From Lentinula raphanica (Eukaryota > Basidiomycota > Agaricomycetes > Agaricales > Omphalotaceae): 64,000 nucleotides of DNA. The stretch spans positions 620,001 to 684,000 of the forward strand of contig JANVFP010000018.1 in assembly GCA_027919835.1 (NCBI GenBank). Reading direction: 5' to 3'. The position numbers were made by a program, and so were the translations under genes. Below, one piece after another: positions 9,462-21,407 of this stretch (position 1 is its first letter; the number at the start of each line of letters is the position of its first letter). Below the pieces are notes generated by a model. That model searched no databases. It was given only the letters and a program-made list of their open reading frames with translations, and had not been told where the DNA came from.

Positions 9462-12400
9462 TCAAAATCCTTTCAACTCCGCTAGCCTGGCTTTCATTCG
9501 TGGTCTAATGACGCAAACTCATCAGTCAATTTCCGAATCCTAGGTTAGCACCAACGCGACTCACACATCCGACAACTTAGCCTCGAGGGCTTGCTTCTCA
9601 GTTTGCAAAGCTAACCGCTTCTCTGCATCCAGCTTGGTGCTGCGATGTATACATCGTTAAATAAGGCAGACCAGCACGGAGAGAGGAACGAACTCACAAT
9701 ACATATCCACCTTGACCGTCATAGTGTAGAATCATCGCGTGGTATTTCCAGAGGGATGGTCGATGGGATACCGTGAGTAGTGTGATACCTAGCTCTGTTG
9801 CATACTCCATCATCCGACCTTCCATTTCTGGTGGGACCAGGGAGGTAGCTTCGTCTAATATAGCATACTACAGTGGGATGGCATGTACACTCAGCCAAAG
9901 AAACAGAGTCAGAAGAAGATCTCTTACCTTCGGACGATGATAAAATAACCTAGCCCAAGCAATCTTCTGCTTATCACCTCCGCTCAGCGCATCTCTCCAC
10001 TCTCTCACAGAGTCCCAACCACCTTCACGCTCGACAACATTCTCCATTTGGATTACTTGTAATATCTTCAATAGATCGTCGTCAGTGATTCCTCCTGTGA
10101 ACGAATTTCAGTCTGTCTCGACGTGCACGAATAAGTTTATGTCACCCTCACGGTTGATCATCTCCTGCTGATTATGTGGGTAGATGACTTGATCTCTCAG
10201 GGTTCCAGACGTGAGGTATGGTCTTTGCGGAATCAGAATGAACGAAGATGCTGGAGGTTTCCGCACGATTCCACCATACACGGGCCATAAGCCGCCTTGA
10301 AGGTCTATTCAACGGAAGCCCTTGAACTGAGAAATTCAACGAGACACACCTAGGATACGGAAGAGAGAAGACTTTCCACAGCCTTATATATGACATTAGA
10401 CCTGAGGTAAGCATTTTTTCTTGTGTTATGAGACTTACCATTAGGACCAACTATCAATAGGTGTTGCTATCATTTGGGATTAACGGACAATTTTCGGGAA
10501 CTGTTTGGTATACATACTCCGTGTTGAATCTTGAAGCTTAGACTCCGAACAAGAATATCGCCATTCGGTGTAACGATTGGGACATTTTCGAACTGGATGT
10601 CCTCCGACAGAATGACTTCTCCTCTTCCTTGCAATACTAAAACGAAGATAAACGAGAGCATCATCGCGACAGGTTTGCGGCAAAGCTTACTCTTAGCGTT
10701 CTCTTCAGTACTAGCACTACTCACAAGCGCCTTCTCGAATTTGCCTTTCTTGATGTCCTCCATTGTCTCTAATAGCGCGGATACACGAGCAGTATATCCT
10801 GCTAGCTCTGAAAGATCTTTGTACGAATACATGACCCGTCCAAAGGCATCTGTAAAACACTGTCTCGTCAAAAGATCGAGGTGTTTAATGAGGGACTTGG
10901 TTACCTGACGACGACAGTAACAGTCTTCGGTTGGTAACAAAGCCTTGATTGAAGAGGATGGTTCAGCTTGAAGACGATACCGTAAGTCTTCACTGAAGGC
11001 TCACCTTCGGTTCGTCCCCCTAAATCAATGTTGGCAGCACCAGGGAGTTTGAAGAAAACTGGTATAGCACATAGGACAAGCTTGGTTGGCGACTTTGAGC
11101 TCAGAAAACTGGACATCAAGAACTCGTTACATACCCCGAAACTTCCCCACAGCCATTTCACAATTCCTTCTTCAACGCATCCAAACCACCACCTCCGTCT
11201 TAGTACTTTACGCTCATGCAGGATGACAGTAGCGTACTCCCTTTCAATAAGGATCTTTTCCGTCTCTTCCCCTCTCATGAACGCAATTTCCTCTGCAAAT
11301 TCAGCAAGGCGGGAATGTGAATGACGCAAAGCACCTGCGAGTTGTGCTGACAGGGCAGTGTAGGAGCCAAAGGGAGGGGTAAGGCTACGCACTAAGGCGA
11401 AACGATGAATCATCAGTCATACAATCGTTGTATACTAGCAGAACTTAGGGCTCACGTAAAGCAGCGCTGAGTTGAACCAAGATGGTGAGTCCAATCAAGC
11501 CCTCCGCACCGACATTCTGAGATAGTTGATAGTTGTATAGGATGACATCGAGTACAGGCTTTGCGAGATTGGAGTAGATGGCGGCGAGGCTGGCAGAGAA
11601 GCGTTGAATGTCGTGTGTAATCATCCTGGGTGGTGAAGGCTTCATGAATTATCGGATGAAGTATACAATGTTCGGGACACGCACTGGTCTGGATTCTTAA
11701 TTCGGTCGTCCAGGTTTGCTATCCGTTCAAGTCAGCTTGATGAAGGGAATGCGAGAGTTGGACACGTACATAACTTATAGTAAACCTTTCCGTCGGGGCC
11801 TACTTCATTTCTACCTCCAAGGTACTCCTTCATGACTAGACTCGTCAACCGAGTTCTGTATGCAATTGCAAGCTTGTTTTGAATGTAGCTCAACCAGCTG
11901 TTAGTCCAGGTGGCAGGGATAGCGACGAGAAGCCATCGGATGATATTGAGAGCGAATTCGCCAGATTTTGCGCGGACGAGCGAGGCGACAATCCTGCGTG
12001 CCTTGAGCTTAGAAAATGGCGTTTGAACTTCAAGACGATCACTCACTTTCCATCGAGAGCAGCGACGTAAAGAGAGATGGCTGTCCGTGCGATGAGTAGA
12101 CTGGAATGCATGACGAGCATGAGTGCCTCCTTCGATCTGATACCAGGGATGACTATGCGGAGTATATGGCGCAGTCTTTGATAGAATAATGCATCGACCT
12201 ACATACATCCGAGCATAATCGGATCGTCAATGGAATTCATGATAATGAAAGATGTAGACGTACGGCAACTTTTGGAGGTCGACTCGAATCATTGCCTGTG
12301 CCAGCATCTTTGTCTTTCTTCCCTCGACTACGAGGAGATCGAGCGGAAAACCCTTTGTAAGTCGTTTGCAGGACATATATGACAAACGATATGTTCAGAA

Positions 12401-12497
12401 TACGTTGAATGAGTGGTCTGTGAAGTGTGTAATGCTTGGAGAGCCGGGCTAAGAGTTCATTGAAATCCTTGGTCTTGGTAGTAGAGAAAACAGCCAT
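9462..12497 (-). CDS. Peroxisomal ABC half-transporter (ABCD family, PXA1/PXA2-like)
   Basis: This intron-rich gene encodes a fused half-transporter: an N-terminal ABCD-type membrane domain and a C-terminal nucleotide-binding domain. Near the start are a short N-terminus and a hydrophobic segment ([20 protein letters not shown]). The membrane domain includes [20 protein letters not shown] and the loop [13 protein letters not shown], typical of ABCD proteins. The nucleotide-binding domain has Walker [15 protein letters not shown] (split by an intron after GPNG), the Q-loop region [20 protein letters not shown], the signature [20 protein letters not shown], Walker [10 protein letters not shown] and the H-loop VSHRPS. 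The signature has Asp where most members have Glu. Family members work as dimers in the peroxisomal membrane and import very-long-chain acyl-CoA for beta-oxidation. Whether this is the PXA1 or PXA2 partner is not settled. Confidence 0.92.
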
Positions 12498-12631
12498 GTA
12501 GTATCATATGGACGGGCAGAGCAGTTCGCATCCATGGCATAGCGTTTTGACTTGACCAAGACGATCCATTCCATGTGATTCTAAAGCTCCGTAACTCGGC
12601 CCGCCACAAGCCGTTCGCGTTAGGGCCAAAT

Positions 12632-13900
12632 TCAAAGTTCGTTTACAGCGCGAGCAGACTTTACATATCTAATAACTTCTGCCCAATCCTTCACTCGACG
12701 CAACGGCGCACCAGCTGGAACATGGTCCTCAAACTTCTCGTCTTTCCAGAACTCTCTTCCACCTTCTATCTGTAGCCTGGTCTCAAACACCATCGTATCT
12801 ACCGCATCCGAATGCGAAGAAAATCGTTTGTTCCATTCATAGTTGCCGAAGAGCAGTACAGGTGTTGGTGGCGTATCTGGAGACGAGGAAGTAGCCACTT
12901 GCAAGGCGTTCTCGGACGAATCGTCAATCAGTAACCTTGCCTTCAGATCGGCACAAACCTGGACCTTATTAAGTACATCTGACATTGAACAAGGAATAGT
13001 TTTTGCTGACCTGTGCTTTGCTTAGTTTGGTGACAATTTCATGACCATCCTTGACTGCATCTTTGAATTGTCCGGTGCAGATCACACTGTCGAATAGTCC
13101 TGATGATATAGTGAATTCGACAATCTTGATACGAGAAGATATGACCTCACCAGGAAACCATTTGTTGACCCAGTCCCAACTTTCTTCCTTGACGTCCGAG
13201 CCCCTGGCTGTAACGACAATGAGCTTGTATCCCATGTCACGCAGAGCTTGTACACCCTCTCGTGCTCCTGGAACAGGTACAGCATCGTATATCTGCATGG
13301 AAGCATAGAAATCCTTGACTTTCTGGTACGTTTCGTGTAACCCGCCCCAGTAAGGGTTCTACATGCTCATCGGTTCAATCTGATCCGGAGTGAGGGCGTC
13401 GAACTAACCTTCCAGTAATAATAGTCTATGTAAAGGAACGGTCAACAGTAGCAGATGAAGACAGTGAACCACGTACAATAAAATTCGTTGAGCTTCATGT
13501 TGGTTCCAAATTGTTCATTATGCCCTGGTAGAGCTCGCTGATGAGTATTTTCCGAGTCTTGGGCCGCATGGCAAGACGTTGCTTACAACGAGCGACCGCG
13601 GCGTTCGTTTGACTGGATCGGTTGGAATCAAGTATCAGGATAATGCTTCACAGTACCAGAGCAAATCTGGCACCTTAGAACATCATCTAAATCTAAACCC
13701 CAATGAGTAATGGTTCCCACCAGATCTGGGATGGACTCCTATTGACCTACGGCAATGACAGGTCCAGAGGAAGTAGGAGGGGACAGAGATGCGAGAACAT
13801 CCAGAGATTGCGCCAGATGGGGATCAGAAATCTTGTTTGATACTTCTGATCCTTGAGGATCTTCGTGATGCAGTTCCAGCTCTGATGCAGCGACTGACAT
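12632..13900 (-). CDS. HAD-superfamily phosphatase, 5'-nucleotidase-like
   Basis: Start ATG at 13898-13900 (MSVAASELELHHEDPQGSE). After an acidic, Ser-rich N-terminus, exons join across two introns to give VIAVDLDDVLSQTNAAVAR, which carries the HAD motif I nucleophile DxD. Next are the cap-like segment YYWKNPYWGGLHETYQKVKD, motif II GYKLIVVTARGSD (Thr in the strand end) and a distal acidic motif ARLLIDDSSENAL. The protein ends in a segment with FGNYEWNKR and VKDWAEVIRYV. The order fits fungal HAD proteins related to 5'(3')-deoxyribonucleotidases. The substrate is not readable from sequence. The reconstructed first motif depends on a donor at G|GTCAAT, one base pair of codons downstream of a more obvious GTAGGT. 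Confidence 0.8.
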
Positions 13901-14644
13901 TGATTTTCAAGAATCAATCTCAAGAAGATGGTCGTTGAGTTTGGATGTTAGGAAGCCTGAAGCGCCCAATAAACGCTCGCAGAACTTTTTTTGAGACGTG
14001 TGAAATTCGAGCTTGATCCTCTCTCACCACCAAGATTCAAATATTCAAGAACAACCATATAATTTACTCGGAATAAGCCTTGTGCTATATCTTCCGCTCG
14101 ACTCGTTCGCTTGAAAATGATACCTACATCTCCACGCTTTCAAAGTGTCTGGTTCAGCTGCCAGCATGATTCTGCCGCTCCTTCCAAAAATCGTTCTGCA
14201 ACGCCAACTCGTTACTCCGAGTCCTGGTTCGGTGACTAAACAATGAATCTGAAAACCTGTTGAAGACTGAATGTCACGCAGACATCACCGGTAAAGCCCG
14301 AGCTCCTTATGCATTCGATGAGGAACCGGCGTTGAGACCAAACCGTAATCTTTGTGTGGTAGGTATGACCTAGCTTTGGAATCAAATCTGTTCGTGAGTA
14401 CCATCTAAACGCTGTAGTATACTGATAGATATCGAAACCCGGGGTCGACCGGTCAAAGCTTACATCCAAAAACCACAGCAGCATAGTGACACAACCCCGT
14501 AGGCTCCGAAAGCCTTTCTGAATGATGTCTGCTCGCACGAGATGCGAAATCTGGGTCAAAGAGTACGCTATTCGGATTTGGATACCTGAACAGTATTAAT
14601 AGCTGGAGTTCTTACGTTCCACTTCTCTCAAAGTTTCCCTCCTC
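13901..14644. other. Divergent intergenic region
   Basis: About 740 bases separate the divergent HAD and SDR genes and should hold both promoters. Antisense open frames at 14236-14559 have no recognisable content, and I call no gene. Confidence 0.6.
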
Positions 14645-15666
14645 ATGGCTTCAGAACAGAATACCCCTATCACCAACACTCCTACCACTTCACTGGCAGG
14701 TAAGTATTTCCTGGTATGGCAACGATCATCCCTCAATGAATTGCACTGTTGATGCAGGCAAGGTTGCTCTTGTCACTGGTTCGTCAAGAGGTATAGGTGC
14801 GGCTATAGCAGTCGGTCTCGCAGAACAAGGGGCGGATCTCGTCATCAACTGTAAGATCAGTATAGGACCACGCGTCCGATATTCACGAATACTTTCTCTA
14901 TAGACCGCAACGACATGAAAGCCGCCGACCGTACAGTCGAAAAAATAAGATCGATGGGAAGAAGAGCCATCGCAGTTCAGGCGGACACTTCCACCCTTGA
15001 TGGAGGCAAAACTCTGCTGGACGCAACCATCAAGGAGTTTGGACACATTGACATTCTTGTCCTCAACGCGGGTATGATGGGGACTCATGTCATGGAAGAC
15101 AGTGACGAAGCATATTTTGATGCGCATTTCAATACCAATGTCAAAGGTCCATTTTTCCTCGTCAAGGCGGCAGCAAAGCTTTTCCCCGAGAGTAAGTGTG
15201 ACTTTCGGATACGTTTGGATTGTACCATGATCTCTGAAGCTATACAGACGGCGGTGGTCGAGTTATCTTCATCTCTTCATCCATGACAATTGCCAGTCAA
15301 ATCATACCTGAGTATACTGTCTATACCATGACAAAAGGTGATCATTTTGCTTTCGATCTTCTCCCTTGATTGTCCCGTTCCAACAAATTTCCTGATTTTT
15401 CAGGTGCAATTGAGCAAATGTCCCGACTGCTCGCGAAAGATCTCGGAACGCGTTCTATCACTGTCAACACCATCTCACCTGGTCCTACAGACACTGAACT
15501 CTTTCGTTCTGGCGTTTCCGAGGATCTTATGCGCTATCTAGCATCTCAGAATCCAAATAAACGAATGGCCAGGCCAGATGATGTTGCTCCGCTTGTTGCT
15601 TTTGTGGCAAGTCCAGCGGCGTACTGGATCAATGGGGCGAATTTGAGAGCTAACGGAGTAAGCTGA
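14645..15666 (+). CDS. Short-chain dehydrogenase/reductase (SDR, classical)
   Basis: Start ATG at 14645 (MASEQNTPITNTPTTSLAGK). Several short introns interrupt the frame; joined, it gives about 260 residues, the usual size for a classical SDR. Visible motifs in order: cofactor site TGSSRGIG, NAGMMG, the catalytic Ser in VIFISSS, and the YxxxK catalytic pair in YTVYTMTK. The substrate loop has ISPGPTDTELF and the C-terminus AAYWINGANLRANGVS. A basic residue after the glycine motif and QADTS after beta 3 leave NADP(H) the likelier cofactor. Family members reduce or oxidise carbonyls of lipids, sugars or secondary metabolites; the substrate is unknown. No partner genes for one pathway adjoin it. 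Confidence 0.92.
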
Positions 15667-16736
15667 TACATTTTGAATCGATATGGAGTTTGAACTGATA
15701 TCGGTGTGTTAGGGCTACATTGTGTAGAGGATACTGTGTAACGTGTGCCATAGAACTTTATCTTTGTAGCAAAAAGGTGTAAAATACGGACCTTCAAGTA
15801 GTAGTTGTATTTATTGGCAATATTCATCATCAATGTTGTGCCAACACGACACGAAGAAGCTCTGATGAGCAGCGTGCGGATAATGGTAGCGCACGGAATT
15901 TTTGAGGTAGATTTATCCGTATACTACGTCGTCACGAATCCGCCGGTGTGTTTCTGGATAGACACTGGGAGACGACTATGCAATACCTGAACCCCAATGT
16001 AGTGGGGCAGAACCATTCAGATTACTAGTAAGATAACAACACGGTCTACGTTACCGAGGATTGACTCGATGATCTACGTGCATATGGTTGCCAATACTTT
16101 GATTCATATCAGCCGTAGGAGTTGCTGCTTCTAATTATACGTACCTCCAAGCAATCCAATGCAGTTGGACAATCCTCTGTGCTTCTCAAGAACGGCTATT
16201 CTGAAAAATTTCATCCGTGGCTCGGATTCGGACTAGCAGTTAGTGCTGAAGGTTCTGCGACCGTATGTCACCAACCAGTTATCGTTCTCTGCCATACAGA
16301 GCAAGGTTTCAGACTATCTGCACTCACAATGCAGTGATGCAACACTGTGCAGGAAAAATCTGGGGCCCGGAACTCTCAGCTGGAGCCTAACTTGAAGGGG
16401 GGCCATGCCACTGATTCGGATGCCAGCAGACTGTTGGACTGTAGATTATTCCGGCATCTAGAGAATTGACATTAGTATCACTTCAGTCTATGAGAAGCCG
16501 ACTACTGTACTAGTCGATAGATGGAGGAGCCGAATCCTGCTCGCAGTCACAACGCAATACTTCAAACTGGGATATGGGAGGAGAAGCTAGTGGCTTGCTT
16601 ACGTCAGTTCCTAAGCGCTTTCGAAGCGCCCATGCCAAATAGAGCCTGAGAAACTAGATATGGTTATTCATGTCGTCAAGCTACTCGTGCTCGCTGTCCT
16701 GAACAACATCGAAAACCCATTTCGTACTCATTGAAC
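15667..16736. other. Intergenic region, 1.07 kb
   Basis: It lies between the SDR and the AIM3/BBC1 gene. The open frames (for example near 15805-15990 and 16122-16337) are short and unlike any family. I see no gene. The right end must contain the AIM3/BBC1 promoter. Confidence 0.6.
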
Positions 16737-19700
16737 ATGTCGGATCAAGCCCCTCCGCCGAAACCCAAGCCGGGATCTCTGCGCGACCGGATCGCTGCTT
16801 TCGAGAAACCGAATCAATCCAACGCACCACCACCTGTTGCTGCTCGCCCAAAGCCAAGTGGTCATGTCGCGTGGAAGCCAAGGCAGGCGACACCGCCAGA
16901 CTCGCCAGCTCCAGACGAAACGTCCAGTGATATGCCAAAGAAGTTTGGTGGAGGAATGTCAGCATCAGATGCAAAGGAGAGTATAGGCAAGGGAGGAAGC
17001 TTGAAGGAAAGAATGGCTGCTTTACAGGGCAAGGGTGCTTTTGGTGCACCTGCACCTCCTCCGCCTATTGCGCCAAAGCCTGCCATTGATAAGCCGAAAT
17101 GGAAGCCTCCACCACCACCTGTAGCCCCTCCTGATGTAGAGAGAGAAACCGATAACGTTGAAGGAGCCACGCCTTTATCGATACCATCCACGTCTCCTGC
17201 AGATGAATTAAATAAAGCACCTGACGAATCTAGCTCTACTCATGTAGATGCACAACCCGAGACTCAAGCCGAGGAAGGAGAGAAGGAAGGAGAGAAGGAA
17301 GGAGAGCAGGAAGGAGAGCAGGAAGTCGACCCTGAAGAAGAAGAACGACAGAGACGCGCCGCGCTTGCTGCTCGGATGGCTCGCCTTGGTGGTGCTCGAG
17401 TTGGAATGGGTCCTCCTGTATTCGGTGGGCCTGCTTACAAGAAACCGCAGCCCAAGCCGGAACCGAAATCTGATCAATCATCCAAGGAAGATATGTCTGA
17501 GCCCGTCAAGTCGGAGGAATCCAGAAGCAAAGGTATGTTTATACTGCTTGACTGATGTTCTATCACTGATTGTAATTCCTTTTGATCTTATAGAGCCATC
17601 GCTGAAATCTCCTCCTGCTCTTGAAAAAGAGGATATCGCAGACGAAGCTACAAAGCAAGGTTGGTATAACTCAATGTTTGATGATTATAATCTGACGCCT
17701 CTACAGATTATTTCGATGCAAAGCGCAAAACATCTGACGCGTCATCTCTCTTATCACCGGATCCCGCTGCGGCTGTTTCCACTTCTCCTCGTACACCTAG
17801 CTCCATGCCTGTTCCTGCTGCTCCTCGTCGAGCTGCGCCTCCTCGAAGAAAAGCAGCTAAATCTCCTGCCCCACCTCCTCCGCCGACAGAAGAACAGGAA
17901 CCTGCCGTCATTGCTCCGTCGACTGAACAGGAACCGGAAGTTCCCGTACCTTCTAGCGTGGATAACGAGGAGCTCGGCGTACCTGACAAAGTTATTGACC
18001 AAACCATTAGCACCAAGCCGTTGGTTGATGATGTTCCTCCCGAGTCTGAAATTACCGAAGAGCCAGCTACGATCGTGCCCGTCGAGGAGACACCGATTCC
18101 AACGAACAAGACAGAGTACCAGGTTCCAGAGACTATTGAGGCAATTCCTTCAGTTTCAGCATCTGTGACCGAAGAGGGTGAAGCTCCTGTTCCTGTTGAG
18201 ACTGAAGAAGAAGAAGAAGCCTCGAGACGCAAACGCGTAGCTGAACGTCTCGCCAAGTCCGGGGGAGTGAACCCATTCGCACTGCCGCCTCAACGCAGAC
18301 CATCCTCTTCTGCGGTGTCTCTTGATGAGGAGCCAGTGCCCTCAGCATCTGCCCCACTTTCTCCTGCGTCTCAGAAGCGTACGAGCATCAGAAAGTCTTC
18401 AAGTGATTCTGTTTCTAGTCCTATCTCTGCGCCTGCTCGTAGGGGCTCTCAAATGAGCGTGTCATCTATCGGTCCGCCTACAAAGAAACCCAGTATGGAT
18501 TCGGTTATGAGCCACGATATAATTCCTCATGATGGTGAATAATACTCTTTCTCTTTCTTTTATACTCGATGTACATCTGTAAACACGATTGGTTGATCTC
18601 TGGTGATTTTTAGATGACGTGAATCTTCCTGTACCCGCTCGTATAACCGAAGAACCGGAATCAGCACAATTGATGGAAGAAGCCGATATCACAGATGAAG
18701 AACTTGTTGACGAAGAGTTCCCACCATCTGCAGAAGACAATGCGCGTGATAGTCCCGGAGTGTTACCGATTACTGAAATCACGCCTATCTTGCCACCTTT
18801 TCCACCGGAAACTGCACACTCGGCTCACGAATCCAAACCTTCGTTTGACTCTTTGTCGGAACCCGACGACCAAAGTGATGATGCTGCGCCTCCTCCGCCG
18901 CCTCCTCCTTCTGCTGTACGATCCATACCTCCGCCGCCTCGTTTAGCCGCTGAACAGGAGGAAGAGCATTCTCCGGCGGCTGAGAGTATAGTACATACAG
19001 AGCCCCCTCGCCGATTACCTCCCCGTCCAGTCCTTGACGATGATGGCGAAATGAGCGATGCTCCTCTTCCGCATCCAAGCAGGCTATCGGTGCCTCCCGC
19101 TCCTCCGAGGATAGAATACGACGGGGAAGAAGAATTTAGCGAGGATGAGCCTAAACCTATTCTTCCTTCGCGTCCCAACACGTTTGTCCCTTTATCTGCA
19201 GACGGGACTGCAGAGGAGAGTGTGGAAGAGAGGGCACTCGAATCTCCGGAAGAGATACTTCCCACGCCCCCTAGACGACCTTCTCACGAGAAACCTCCCG
19301 CTCAGGAAGAGCCACTTTTCGTTCCTCCACCTCCACCTCCCAAATCATCACCAATTGTTCCACGCAGAACCTCTGTCCAAGTAGAGAAAATTGACATACC
19401 ACGTCCTTCCGTAGAACAACGACCCCAAGTATCAACTCCAACCTCCTCTGTCTCTAACGTTGATCAAAGGAGGGCAGAAATTCTAGACGAGGAGGAAGGT
19501 GACCCCATTGATCCTTCATTCCATAGTCCTCCCAGTCGTCACAATTCAGTTGTACCACTATCACCAGAGACTGCGGAACGAGATCCAGAGCCAGAGCCAG
19601 AGCCAGAAGAAGCGCCGGTAGAAGACGAGGAACAAGCTCGAAGGCGAACCATTGCCGAGAGGATGGCGAAGCTTGGAGGTCTGAAATTCGGAGCTGCGCC

Positions 19701-21153
19701 TATGCCTATGGGCCGACCTGCACCTCCTAAGCGTCGAGAATCGGAAGAGGAAAGTCAAAGGCACCAGTTGGAGGCAGGCGTAGAAGAAATTGCAGAACCT
19801 AAACCTGAATTGACTGAAGAGGAAGAGGAGCGAGCAAGGAAGGAACGAATCGCCGCCAAGATGGCCAGCATGGGTGGTATGCGTATCGGAATGCAACCAT
19901 ACGGTATGTTTGCTGGTAAGCCACCACCAACGCACCCGAAGCCTCCTGCAGTATCTTCGGAGAGTGAGAATGTACATGTTCCCCCGCCACCTCGTCATGC
20001 GGCCCCTCCTCCCCCACCTCCACCGCAGGATGTTGATTCTGAGCATGAAAGTCTGGCTACATCAGACGAAGGTGTAAAAGTAGAGGCTGAAGAAAGTGAG
20101 ATGGAGGAGGTGAACTATGAGGATGCGGAAGAAGATCAGGACGAGGATGAAGTTCCACCCCCTGTTCCCACTAGAGACGGAAGGCACTCCATTCCTCACC
20201 CAATGCCCACTCCTGGTAGACCTCCCGTTCCGACGACCTTGCCTATCAGGAAAGCTAGCATCCAGTCTGCGACATCCCAGAAATCGGACGACACTGTTCC
20301 TATTCCACCTCCCAGAAAATTATCTATCCCTCAAACTCTTCCCCCGTCTACATCTGATTACGTGATGGTCGAAGGCGAAGAAGAGGTACCTCCGCCTCCA
20401 CCTCCGAGGGCTGGACGACCTGTACCACCTAGGGCTGCTCCGTTACCGCCTCAAGAGTCTACTTCGGCTGTTCCAGCTTCTGAGAGCATTTCCTCGCAGT
20501 GGGAACTACCATCAATCCCCAGTGTTGATTTTGGCGGGAGTGCTGACCTGTCATTGTCATGGACTGATGATATGGCTTCCTCTACTTCATCTGTTCCTCC
20601 CATTCCTCCCTCGGCTGAATCTCAATCTACTCGACCTCCTGCCCCTCCAGCCCACGATCTGGTCTTAAGTCCTGAGGATTTGGTGGCGATCTGGGGGCGT
20701 GTAGGAGTCCAAGTATGCGAAGTTGCGACAACTTTGTTTGAGAAGTCGAAGAAGGCGCTTATTGGAGATGGGACCTATTCTGGCTTTATCGATGCCACTC
20801 TGAAAGAAGTTCCGAATGCGGCGCCAATATCTGGGCAGGATTACGGATACCTGATCTACATGCAGTCTGGGGCCTCAGTGCAGAAGAGAGCCAGTGACAT
20901 ACTGCCCGGGGACGTGGTCTGGATGCACGATGCAAAGTTCAAAGGCCACAAAGGCATCCAAACTTATAGTCAGACAGTAGGCTCCACGGAACCTCTTCTC
21001 GGAGTTGTGGGCGAGTTCGAGTCGAAGAAGTTTAAGATACGTGTGTTCCAGGCGAACCAACACGTAGGTCAGCAGACGGTGGAGAGTGTCAGTTATCGAT
21101 TGGAGGATTTGAAGAGTGGATTAGTGAAGATTTTCCGTGTTTTGGAAGCTTGA
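16737..21153 (+). CDS. AIM3/BBC1-type actin-patch protein, proline-rich
   Basis: Four exons (16737 to about 17533, 17594-17658, 17707-18534, 18614-21153) give about 1,400 residues. Translation starts at MSDQAPPPKPKPGSLRDRIA. Most of the protein is Pro/Glu-rich and probably disordered, with many PPPPP and PxxP runs that suit SH3 or profilin binding. A motif of the form R-[IA]-[AR]-x-[RK]-MA-x-[LM]-GG occurs in diverged copies near 17350-17430, 18220-18300, 19640-19730 and 19830-19920. The last 165 residues form the conserved AIM3/BBC1 C-terminal domain: LVAIWGRVGVQVCEVATTLF, SGQDYGYLIYMQSGASVQKR, GDVVWMHDAKFKGHKG, ending VKIFRVLEA. Yeast Bbc1 restrains Las17/WASP-driven actin assembly at endocytic sites. 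Unlike Bbc1, no N-terminal SH3 domain is visible here, which is closer to the AIM3 arrangement. Confidence 0.88.
17275..17335 (+). repeat. Short tandem repeat in AIM3/BBC1 coding sequence
   Basis: The unit GAAGGAGAGAAG/CAG recurs in frame and encodes repeated EGEK/EGEQ tetrapeptides. It is a likely site of length variation between strains. Confidence 0.75.
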
Positions 21154-21407
21154 TTAAACCAGAGACGATTCTACGAAATTACTATCATCTGTACAACTGT
21201 AAAATTTTGACTTATATCCTCGCATGCATGTAGTCTGGAAACTTTTGAAAAATTGAAACGATGTTCGTTCTTCTGAGCTTTCCTATGGGTTGAGGTGAAG
21301 ACAAACAGAACGTGGCAGACCAGTGAATTACAAACAACTAATGACCGAAATAATCTAAAAGAAAGGCGTTTTACAGTTTACAGGGATACAGATTATACAA
21401 GGACCCC

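Noticed and set aside
17248..18168. 306-codon Lys/Arg-rich open frame on the plus strand
   Set aside because: It is a shadow of the Glu/Pro-rich AIM3/BBC1 exon in another frame and crosses that gene's introns.
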